Position numbers and translations under genes: made by a program. This document shows, piece by piece, positions 1 through 5,006 of a stretch of DNA of 5,006 nt; position 1 is the first letter of the stretch; each line of letters begins with the position of its first letter. The DNA comes from Clostridiales bacterium. GTDB lineage: Bacteria > Bacillota > Clostridia > Oscillospirales > Acutalibacteraceae. Location: assembly GCA_012511485.1 (NCBI GenBank), contig JAAZFZ010000351.1, positions 1 to 5,006 on the forward strand, written 5' to 3'. The notes under the pieces are model-generated. The model did no database searches and was not told the DNA's origin. It saw only the letters and a program-made list of their open reading frames with translations.

Positions 1-414
1 GATATTAAAGAAATATACAGGTTCAGGAACCGTGTTCTTTCATCATCGGACTTTTTTTTGTGGGACGAAAAAGCTATTGACTATGCAATAAGAGAGAATG
101 AGTTGACAAACGGCAGAGCAGTTTTCGCAGCAGCTGATAAAAACCTTTGCGGCTATGCTCTTTTTCACGAAATAGACGGCAGCGTATTAGTTAATGAATT
201 GTGCTTTTTAAACGGAAAATTCGGTGATATTGCTGCTTTGCTTCTTGCCGAAACTGAGTGCGATAATTTTAGATTAAGTCTGCCTGTTGTATTTCCGATA
301 AGCAGTGATAACAATACAGTCAGGTCTAATGCTATGATTTTCCCCGTTTCTGATAGAGCAAAGAGAAATATAGGTTATATTAAAAATGCATATTTTGGCC
401 TTACGCTGGAATAA
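1..414 (+). CDS. GNAT-family N-acetyltransferase, C-terminal part (5' end outside window)
   Basis: The frame is open from base 1 to a TAA at 412-414, giving 137 visible residues. The TTG at 58 is an internal leucine codon, not a start, because the same frame reads upstream without a stop. The visible part resembles the C-terminal half of two-lobed GNAT proteins from Clostridia: a Trp-Asp-Glu segment at visible residues 21-23, a strand reading GYALF, a VNELCF strand, a helix rich in Ala/Leu (AALLLAE), a short RLSLPV strand, and a C-terminal end YFGLTLE. GNAT enzymes move an acyl group from acyl-CoA to an amine. The usual acetyl-CoA P-loop (Q/RxxGxG/A) is not visible and may lie upstream, so the substrate cannot be named. 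Its stop lies 15 nt before the DJ-1-family start, consistent with a shared operon. The family call rests on pattern resemblance only. Confidence 0.6.
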   Translation, partial: DIKEIYRFRNRVLSSSDFFLWDEKAIDYAIRENELTNGRAVFAAADKNLCGYALFHEIDGSVLVNELCFLNGKFGDIAALLLAETECDNFRLSLPVVFPISSDNNTVRSNAMIFPVSDRAKRNIGYIKNAYFGLTLE

Positions 415-416
415 TC

Positions 417-424
417 GGGAGTGA
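417..424 (+). promoter_or_regulatory. Ribosome binding site that fixes the DJ-1-family start at 430
   Basis: GGGAGTGA lies 5 nt before the ATG at 430. An in-frame GTG at 421 would fall inside this Shine-Dalgarno sequence and has only weak purine sequence before it. The ATG also puts the first beta-strand (FYAFYA) at the very N-terminus, as in DJ-1 proteins. Confidence 0.7.
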
Positions 425-429
425 TTAAA

Positions 430-969
430 ATGTTTTATGCTTTTTATGCACAGGGTTGTGAAGAAATCGAGGCTGTTACCTCAGTTGATGTATTAAGACG
501 GGCGGGTATTAGTGTTAAAACACTTGGTATAGGAGCTAAAACAGTTTTTGGCTCCCACGGCATTGGCATTGTCTGTGATGAAATAGCGGATTTGAGGTTC
601 ATAAATGATATAGACGGGATTATTCTGCCCGGCGGAATGCCAGGTACTCTTAATCTTGAGGCTTCTCCTATTGTTTCTTCAGCGATTGATTATTGTGTGA
701 AGCATAACAAATTTATTTGTGCAATTTGTGCCGCCCCCTCAATACTCGGGCACAGAGGTTTACTCAAAGATAAAATTGCAACCTGTTATCCAGACAGTGA
801 AAATGCATCCTTTGGTGCAAGGCTTACCGATGACCAGGTTGCCCGGGACGGTAACATAATTACAGGCAAAGGGCCGGGTGCATCAATTGAGTTTGCCTTA
901 AAAATCGTTGAATCAGTAAAAGGGGCAGAGGCTGCCCGAAGAATCAGGGTGAGTATGAAATGCCAATAA
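430..969 (+). CDS. DJ-1/PfpI (ThiJ/YajL-like) family protein
   Basis: This is a 179-residue protein, the normal length for a single-domain DJ-1/PfpI member, with a flavodoxin-like fold and probably cytoplasmic (no signal peptide). Seen in the sequence: N-terminal strand then GCEEIEA, whose last Glu (E14) matches the conserved acidic residue of human DJ-1 (E18); VDVLRRAG at about 19-26; LPGG at 66-69; the nucleophile elbow AICAAP with Cys100; and RGPG-like KGPGASIEFAL at about 147-157. At the place of DJ-1 His126 the sequence reads TCYP, with Tyr, as in many bacterial members. Family members have been reported as redox chaperones, glyoxalases, deglycases and repair enzymes for reactive glycolytic by-products; which applies here cannot be told. 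The end of the gene overlaps the 5-formyl-THF cyclo-ligase start by 10 nt, so the two are probably translationally coupled. Confidence 0.93.
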   Translation: MFYAFYAQGCEEIEAVTSVDVLRRAGISVKTLGIGAKTVFGSHGIGIVCDEIADLRFINDIDGIILPGGMPGTLNLEASPIVSSAIDYCVKHNKFICAICAAPSILGHRGLLKDKIATCYPDSENASFGARLTDDQVARDGNIITGKGPGASIEFALKIVESVKGAEAARRIRVSMKCQ

Positions 970-1559
970 ATTATTCAGGTGATATCAGAGAGCATAAAAC
1001 CTTATTGAGAACTCAATTTAAATCAATAAGAGCTGCATATTCACCGGAAAAAAAGGAAAAACTAGATATAAAGATAACCAATAGGTTGATGAACATATGG
1101 AAGTTTAGAGAAGCGGATTTGATTTATTGTTATGTTTCCTTCGGCATTGAAGTGGATACCAGAAGCATAATAGACATTTCGCTTGAGAAGGGCAAAAGGC
1201 TTGCCGTGCCAAGATGTGTTGACGGCAAAAGAGAGCTGGAGTTTTACACCATTAAATCAATTTCGGAACTAAAGCCAGGAGCATTTGGGGTTCTGGAGCC
1301 GGAGTCGAGGGCAGAGAATAAAATCACGGACTTGAACTCAGGGCTGTGCATTGTTCCTGCACTATCTTTTGATTCAAAGGGCTTCAGACTGGGTTTCGGA
1401 AAAGGCTATTACGATAGGTTTTTATCTGAATTTGAAGGGGATTCCGTTGGGCTGTGTTATTCCGACTGCGTTGTTGATAAGCTTCCACACGGCAAATATG
1501 ATAAAAATGTTGATATCCTCGTCACAGAGAAAAACCTTTATTCTATAAATAACCGTTAA
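960..1559 (+). CDS. 5-formyltetrahydrofolate cyclo-ligase (MTHFS; YgfA/YqgN-like)
   Basis: This 199-residue cytoplasmic enzyme is predicted to convert 5-formyl-THF plus ATP to 5,10-methenyl-THF, ADP and phosphate, recycling an inhibitory folate by-product into the one-carbon pool. Visible motifs: Lys13 and Arg17 in an N-terminal helix, as in the nucleotide-binding K..LR of the family; EVDT at 64-67; the GVLEP segment at 110-114; the signature IVPALSFD (131-138) followed by RLGFGKGYYDRF (143-154), the glycine-rich ATP/phosphate loop; and the C-terminal LPHGKYDKNVD then VTE (175-190). Length is typical, with about ten extra N-terminal residues. The ATG at 960 is chosen because GGGTGAG at 947-953 sits 6 nt before it and no better start precedes the conserved Lys13. 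The start lies inside the last codons of the DJ-1-family gene, and mltG follows after 14 nt. Confidence 0.96.
   Translation: MPINYSGDIREHKTLLRTQFKSIRAAYSPEKKEKLDIKITNRLMNIWKFREADLIYCYVSFGIEVDTRSIIDISLEKGKRLAVPRCVDGKRELEFYTIKSISELKPGAFGVLEPESRAENKITDLNSGLCIVPALSFDSKGFRLGFGKGYYDRFLSEFEGDSVGLCYSDCVVDKLPHGKYDKNVDILVTEKNLYSINNR
1521..1549 (+). promoter_or_regulatory. Possible internal sigma-A-type promoter before mltG
   Basis: GTCACA (1521-1526, 4 of 6 matches to TTGACA) is followed after exactly 17 nt by TATAAA (1544-1549, 5 of 6 matches to TATAAT). It lies inside the end of the cyclo-ligase gene. Transcription would start near 1556, leaving a leader of about 18 nt that keeps the mltG ribosome binding site. 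In AT-rich coding DNA such matches also occur by chance, so this is tentative. Confidence 0.3.
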
Positions 1560-1573
1560 TTGGAGGAATATCT

Positions 1574-2932
1574 ATGAGCAAGGACACGGAGAATAATGTG
1601 CCTGATAATAATGATGATAGAATTCATCCGAATCCTCATGACAGGGGCTCCGCAAGAATTTTTAAGGTCAACATAGACGAAAGTGAACTTGATTCAAATA
1701 TTATGCCTGAAAAGCCCGATTATAAGGGTGAGGTTTATTTTATCAACCATAAACGGGACGAACATTCCATCAATACCAGAGAAAAAAGCGGTTCTTATTC
1801 AGCTGTTAATGGAAAAAGCTCAACGAAGAAAAAGAAAAAGAGACTCTCCTCAAAATCTTTTATAATTACCATTGTTTCAATAATTGTTGTGGCAACTATT
1901 CTATTGTCAACGCTAGCATTATCCTGCTTTAACGACATTCTGCCAACAACGAACAGGTCTGACGCCCAGGTGTTAGTTAAAATACCCAACAATGCAACAA
2001 CTTCTCAGATTATTGATATGCTGGATGAAAACGGCTTGATTAAACAAAGAACTTTTTGCAAGCTGTTTATGTCAATAATGAAAAGAATGGAGCATCTTTC
2101 AAGCGAGCCTGTGTATCTTGGAGGAACATATTATGTTTCTCAGTCTATGGGCCTTGAGAGAATGATTAACGAGTTTAAGGAAGAACAAACTGCCGCAAAA
2201 ACAGTAACACTTATGTTTCCGGAAGGGTGGACCATCTATCAAATTTTCAATAAGCTTGAGCATTATGAGGTATGCAAAGCTGATCATCTTTATACGGCTA
2301 TTGATGATATTATAGATAGCTATGATTTCACTTCAAAACTCGGAGATATTGATGGCAGATATTCACCGCTTGAAGGTTACTTTTTCCCTGATACCTATGA
2401 ATTTTATGTCGGTGAGAATGCCAACAGTGTATTGAAGAGGTTCCTCGATAACTTTAAGGAGAAATGGACAGATGAATACTCCGAGCGTGCAAAGAACCTT
2501 GGATTATCAATAGATGAGGTCATAAATATTGCCTCAATTATTCAGAAAGAGGCTGCCGATATTGAGCAAATGTCTCTGATATCATCAGTAATTCATAACA
2601 GGCTTGACGACCCCGTTAATTTTCCTACAATTGACTGCGATTCAACCTATGAATATATTAGTAATTATGTCGCTCCTATTGCAGGCAACACAAAAGCTTC
2701 CGCTTTAATGCAAACCTATAACACCTCCATTTGCGTCAGATTGCCCGCAGACCCGATTTGCAGTCCCGGCATAGATGCCATTTACGCCACCTTGACACCC
2801 GCTGATACCGACTATTTCTTCTTCCAGCATGATAAAAGCGGCAAGATATATATGGCGAAGACTGCGGACGAGCATGAAAACAACTCACTTGCTGTTGCAA
2901 AGTCAAACAGTGATATGAACAATGACGATTAA
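1574..2932 (+). CDS. mltG: Endolytic murein transglycosylase MltG (YceG/YrrL family)
   Basis: This 452-residue single-pass membrane protein is predicted to cut nascent peptidoglycan strands at the outer membrane face, leaving 1,6-anhydro ends and limiting glycan length. Layout: residues 1-95 hydrophilic, probably disordered and cytoplasmic, ending in a basic run K85-R90; transmembrane helix at about 96-118; LysM-like subdomain at about 134-205; YceG catalytic domain to about 435. Motifs: FPEGWT (215-220), LEGYFFPDTYEF (266-277), and ASIIQKEA (320-327), where Glu326 matches the catalytic E218 of Escherichia coli MltG. HNRL (341-344), YNTS (381-384), PICSPG (394-399) and the late EH (433-434) follow. 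An AGGAGG-like site (GGAGGA, 1562-1567) lies 6 nt before the ATG. Oddities: family motif LQSDPT reads IDCDST, GLPPGPI reads RLPADPI, and the exported part holds several cysteines. The N-terminal region is much longer than in E. coli, recalling the cytoplasmic region of pneumococcal MltG. Confidence 0.95.
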   Translation: MSKDTENNVPDNNDDRIHPNPHDRGSARIFKVNIDESELDSNIMPEKPDYKGEVYFINHKRDEHSINTREKSGSYSAVNGKSSTKKKKKRLSSKSFIITIVSIIVVATILLSTLALSCFNDILPTTNRSDAQVLVKIPNNATTSQIIDMLDENGLIKQRTFCKLFMSIMKRMEHLSSEPVYLGGTYYVSQSMGLERMINEFKEEQTAAKTVTLMFPEGWTIYQIFNKLEHYEVCKADHLYTAIDDIIDSYDFTSKLGDIDGRYSPLEGYFFPDTYEFYVGENANSVLKRFLDNFKEKWTDEYSERAKNLGLSIDEVINIASIIQKEAADIEQMSLISSVIHNRLDDPVNFPTIDCDSTYEYISNYVAPIAGNTKASALMQTYNTSICVRLPADPICSPGIDAIYATLTPADTDYFFFQHDKSGKIYMAKTADEHENNSLAVAKSNSDMNNDD

Positions 2933-2935
2933 TTT

Positions 2936-2943
2936 AGGATGTG
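2936..2943 (+). promoter_or_regulatory. Ribosome binding site supporting a TTG start for the U32 gene
   Basis: AGGATGTG sits 6 nt before TTG at 2950. The next in-frame ATG (3004) would remove the conserved N-terminal PELLAPAGD segment, and the GTG at 2941 is directly followed by a stop, so TTG is the best start. Confidence 0.6.
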
Positions 2944-2949
2944 TGATTT

Positions 2950-4188
2950 TTGAGTAAAATCGACTGTTTACGGGCTCCAGAGCTTCTTGCTCCTGCGGGG
3001 GATATGGAATGCCTGAAGGCTGCTATTAGATTCGGTGCCGATGCGGTATACCTTGCCGGAACCGAGTTCGGCATGAGAACGGCATCAAAAAACTTCTCAG
3101 CTACGCAGCTTCAAACCGCAGCCTATTTTGCTCATGAAAAGGGTGTCAAGGTTTATCTCACCTGCAACACTGTCCCCAGAAACGATGAAATTGTCAGGCT
3201 ACCCGAATTCATTAAAAAAGCATCCATTAGCGGCATAGATGCTTTTATTGTTACAGATATCGGCATTATGAATTTAATTAAAAAATATGCTCCCGAATGT
3301 GAAGTTCATATTTCCACTCAGGCAGGCATTACAAACTATGCCGCTGCAAATGCATTTTTTGAACTCGGTGCTTCAAGAGCTGTTCTTGCAAGGGAATTGT
3401 CAATAAATGAAATTGTTAATATTCGTGAAAATATCCCTCAGGATAAAGAAATTGAATGCTTTGTTCATGGAGCTATGTGTATGTCATTCTCGGGGCGCTG
3501 TCTGCTTTCAAATTATTTAACGGGCAGGGATTCAAACAGGGGAGATTGCGCCCAGCCCTGCCGCTGGAAGTATAATATTGTTGAGCAGACCAGACCGGGT
3601 GAATATTTCCCAATAACTGAGGATGAGAATGGGACATATATATTCAATGCTAAGGATATGTGTTTGATAAACCATCTGCCGGTACTAATCAGGGCGGGAG
3701 TTTCCAGCTTAAAAATTGAAGGCAGAGCAAAATCCTCATACTATGTTGCGGTAATAACCAATGCATACAGATGCGCAATTGATGCTTTTTTGGATAACCC
3801 TTCTGATGGTTTTGTGCCTGAAAGCTGGATTACGGACGAAGTGAACAAAGTGAGTCACAGGGAATATTGCACAGGCTTTTATTTTTCAAATCCCAAGGAG
3901 AGTGCAAATATCTTTAACGAAGGCTGTTATATAAGGGATTGGGATGTCTGCGCAGTCGTAATTTCGTCTAATGGCGAATATGTGACGGCAGAGCAAAGAA
4001 ACAGGTTCTTTGAAGGGGATGAGCTTGAAGTACTTGAACCTCATGTTAAACCGTACAAGGTTTTAGTTGAGAATCTGTGTGACGAGAACTCAGAACATAT
4101 AGAAGCTGCGCCTCATCCGAAAATGAAACTAAAATTTAAATGCAGCAGGAGAATACCACCCGATTCTATATTAAGAAAACAAAAATAA
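2950..4188 (+). CDS. U32-family protein, probable tRNA U34 hydroxylation factor (TrhP/YrrO-like)
   Basis: This 412-residue cytoplasmic protein is annotated in many genomes as a U32 peptidase or collagenase. Visible: N-terminal PELLAPAGD (10-18) and GADAVYLAG (29-37) of the TIM-barrel-like domain, HISTQAG (120-126), the U32 signature ECFVHGAMC (169-177) through SGRC (181-184), GDCAQPCRW (198-206), LKIEGR (254-259), and a C-terminal U32_C-type region at about 325-410 (FFEGDELEVLEP). Cys177, Cys184, Cys200 and Cys238 are spaced much like the four cysteines that hold a [4Fe-4S] cluster in the relative UbiU. Family members YegQ/TrhP (E. coli) and YrrN/YrrO (B. subtilis) are needed for 5-hydroxyuridine at tRNA position 34, drawing on prephenate. 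The length fits YrrO (TrhP2) rather than the shorter YrrN, and mltG next door matches the B. subtilis yrrL locus. Family membership is certain; the tRNA role is inferred from similarity and context. Last gene before the terminator. Confidence 0.93.
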   Translation: MSKIDCLRAPELLAPAGDMECLKAAIRFGADAVYLAGTEFGMRTASKNFSATQLQTAAYFAHEKGVKVYLTCNTVPRNDEIVRLPEFIKKASISGIDAFIVTDIGIMNLIKKYAPECEVHISTQAGITNYAAANAFFELGASRAVLARELSINEIVNIRENIPQDKEIECFVHGAMCMSFSGRCLLSNYLTGRDSNRGDCAQPCRWKYNIVEQTRPGEYFPITEDENGTYIFNAKDMCLINHLPVLIRAGVSSLKIEGRAKSSYYVAVITNAYRCAIDAFLDNPSDGFVPESWITDEVNKVSHREYCTGFYFSNPKESANIFNEGCYIRDWDVCAVVISSNGEYVTAEQRNRFFEGDELEVLEPHVKPYKVLVENLCDENSEHIEAAPHPKMKLKFKCSRRIPPDSILRKQK

Positions 4189-4194
4189 GAGTGC

Positions 4195-4228
4195 AATAAT
4201 ACGGTGCTGAGCCGTATTATTTTTTTTT
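4195..4228 (+). terminator. Strong intrinsic (Rho-independent) terminator
   Basis: A perfect 10-bp stem (AATAATACGG at 4195-4204 with CCGTATTATT at 4212-4221) encloses a short loop, possibly with one more G-U pair, and runs into nine T residues (4220-4228). It begins 6 nt after the U32 stop codon and ends the five-gene unit. No T-run suits it as a terminator on the opposite strand. Confidence 0.93.
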
Positions 4229-4233
4229 ATCAG

Positions 4234-4251
4234 GACAATAATACTATTGTC
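4234..4251. repeat. Inverted repeat in the leader region of the PBP gene
   Basis: GACAATA (4234-4240) and TATTGTC (4245-4251) are a perfect 7-bp inverted repeat around the 4-nt spacer ATAC. It lies between the terminator and the PBP ribosome binding site, where the promoter of that gene should be. It could be an operator for a dimeric regulator or a small RNA hairpin; no known consensus is recognised. Candidate -10 elements (AATAAT 4237-4242, TACTAT 4242-4247) overlap it, but no convincing -35 is visible because the matching positions fall in the terminator. Confidence 0.4.
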
Positions 4252-4275
4252 ATATTATTTGTGAGGAGAACGAGC

Positions 4276-5006
4276 ATGGGGAGAAGGGCGGTTTATCTAT
4301 TTTTTATGTTTTCACTGATTATGGGCATGACCGCATTGAGGTTAATTGATATTAATCAAAGTGAATATGCTCAATCAGCTCAAAGCAACAACAGCATAAG
4401 CCTAAAAGTAAACACCTGCAGGGGGGAAATATATGACTGCAATATGAAAAAACTTGTTAATACACAATTGAAATACTATGCTGCAGCTAAACCTTCTGCA
4501 CTGGCTATTTCTGCTCTAAAACCATATTTAACAGAATCAAAGCTTTTAAAAATTACTGAAAGAATGAGCAGCGGATATCCCGTTTGCGTTGAAATACCCG
4601 TTTCTGAAATAAACTGCGGTGATATATCGGTAATAAGCGTTTATTCAAGGTATTCGTTAAAACAGTCCGCCGTTCATACGATAGGGTATCTGGACAGCAC
4701 TTTATCCGGTGCAACGGGAATAGAGAAAAGCTTTAACAACATCCTTTCGGGTGATGGGAGAGACTGCACTGTAAGCTTCCCCGTTGACGCAAAGGGAAGG
4801 GTACTTGCGGGAGGAACCGTAACTGTCAAAAATTCACGCATTACCTCAAAAAGAGGTGTTGTAACAACTATTGACAAAGACATACAAAGCCTTGCCGAGA
4901 AGGCAATGGTCGAAAATCGCATCGAATGCGGTGCTGTTGTAGTTCTTAATGTTAAAACTGGCGAAATAAAAGCTATAGCGAGCATGCCCATGTATGACCC
5001 CAATAA
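4276..5006 (+). CDS. Class B penicillin-binding protein (PBP2/FtsI/SpoVD type), N-terminal part (3' end outside window)
   Basis: The frame is open from ATG 4276 to the right edge (243 residues visible, no stop), with AGGAG at 4264-4268 placed 7 nt upstream. The product is predicted to be a membrane-anchored D,D-transpeptidase that cross-links peptidoglycan outside the membrane. Layout: MGRR and a hydrophobic helix at about 5-22 (anchor); pedestal/dimerisation domain with RGEIYD (49-54), HTIGYLD (134-140) and GATGIE (145-150) then NNILSG; transpeptidase domain from about 194 with VVTTID (195-200), KDIQSLAEKAM (201-211), GAVVVLNVKTGEIKAIAS (219-236) and YDPN (240-243). The catalytic SxxK, SxN and KTG motifs lie beyond the window. 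The pedestal is shorter than in SpoVD or PBP2b. Odd: the usual DRNG after RGxIxD reads DCNM, and six cysteines lie in the exported part. Division, elongation or sporulation role cannot be decided. It lies after a terminator, so probably has its own promoter. Confidence 0.93.
   Translation, partial: MGRRAVYLFFMFSLIMGMTALRLIDINQSEYAQSAQSNNSISLKVNTCRGEIYDCNMKKLVNTQLKYYAAAKPSALAISALKPYLTESKLLKITERMSSGYPVCVEIPVSEINCGDISVISVYSRYSLKQSAVHTIGYLDSTLSGATGIEKSFNNILSGDGRDCTVSFPVDAKGRVLAGGTVTVKNSRITSKRGVVTTIDKDIQSLAEKAMVENRIECGAVVVLNVKTGEIKAIASMPMYDPN

Noticed and set aside
58..414. Separate small gene starting at TTG 58
   Set aside because: The same frame is open to base 1 with matching protein character, TTG follows a T-run (52-59) and no Shine-Dalgarno precedes it. 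It is the tail of a longer gene.
1048..1054. A7 run in the cyclo-ligase gene, and A5G A5 in mltG (1829-1840), as slippage or frameshift sites
   Set aside because: The reading frames continue normally with conserved motifs on both sides, and no alternative frame product of interest follows.
1913..1930. Lipoprotein signal in MltG (LALSC ending at Cys118)
   Set aside because: The -3 and -2 positions (Ala, Leu) do not fit a lipobox, and a signal after 95 hydrophilic residues would be atypical. A simple membrane anchor fits better.
1351..2287. Short open frames inside the cyclo-ligase and mltG genes on both strands (about 60-65 codons each)
   Set aside because: They overlap well-supported genes in other frames, have no recognisable motifs, and their biased composition follows from the real coding frame.
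2950..4188. Collagenase or secreted protease function for the U32 protein
   Set aside because: There is no signal peptide and no classical protease catalytic motif; the cysteine pattern and the mltG neighbour favour the tRNA-modification branch of the family.
4251..4257. CATATTA as a -10 element for a late sporulation sigma factor (SigG/SigK type) before the PBP
   Set aside because: The heptamer fits CATnnTA, but no matching -35 is visible at the right distance and the transcript would start within or at the ribosome binding site.
4674..5003. Open frame of 109 codons on the - strand
   Set aside because: It lies wholly antisense to the start of the PBP gene, whose family motifs are clear on the + strand. 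Its product shows no recognisable family, and no ribosome binding site stands out.
1..5006. CRISPR, transposon, tRNA/rRNA, riboswitch, toxin-antitoxin or prophage signals
   Set aside because: Reading both strands showed no spaced direct repeats, terminal inverted repeats, transposase motifs or RNA-gene signatures. The only intergenic gap of note is 87 nt and is accounted for by the terminator and inverted repeat.

Overview
The window looks like ordinary core chromosome from a low-to-moderate GC, Gram-positive anaerobe. The best guess is a member of the Clostridia, possibly the Oscillospiraceae/Ruminococcaceae. The evidence is AT-rich sequence, TAA at every visible stop, strong AGGAGG-type ribosome binding sites, tightly packed co-directional genes, and exported cell-wall enzymes with many cysteines, which fits an oxygen-poor lifestyle. 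No marker gene is present, so the taxonomy is inference.

Layout: all genes lie on the + strand. Positions 1-414 hold the C-terminal part of a GNAT-type acetyltransferase cut by the left edge. Next come a DJ-1/PfpI-family protein (430-969), 5-formyltetrahydrofolate cyclo-ligase (960-1559, overlapping the DJ-1 gene by 10 nt), the endolytic murein transglycosylase MltG (1574-2932) and a U32-family protein of the tRNA-hydroxylation (TrhP/YrrO) type (2950-4188). Spacings are 15, -10, 14 and 17 nt, which suggests one transcription unit. It ends at a strong intrinsic terminator (4195-4228). A possible internal promoter sits just before mltG. After a short gap with an inverted repeat (4234-4251), a new gene starts at 4276 and runs off the right edge. 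It is a class B penicillin-binding protein, seen as its membrane anchor, pedestal domain and the start of the transpeptidase domain. The catalytic serine lies beyond the window.

How the genes work together: the first three encode a possible acyl-transfer enzyme and two proteins whose families are linked to metabolite repair (DJ-1-type and 5-formyl-THF recycling). MltG cuts nascent glycan strands at the membrane, and the PBP after the terminator cross-links peptidoglycan, so two wall-synthesis enzymes flank the tRNA-modification-type gene. The mltG to U32 adjacency resembles Bacillus subtilis yrrL-yrrM-yrrN-yrrO, but with no trmR (yrrM) gene and no second U32 gene between mltG and the U32 gene.

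I see no mobile element, CRISPR array, RNA gene, toxin-antitoxin or defence module. I do not see evidence of a previously undescribed system. The findings are modest: divergent motif residues in the two wall enzymes, a compact PBP pedestal, and small repeats around the terminator.
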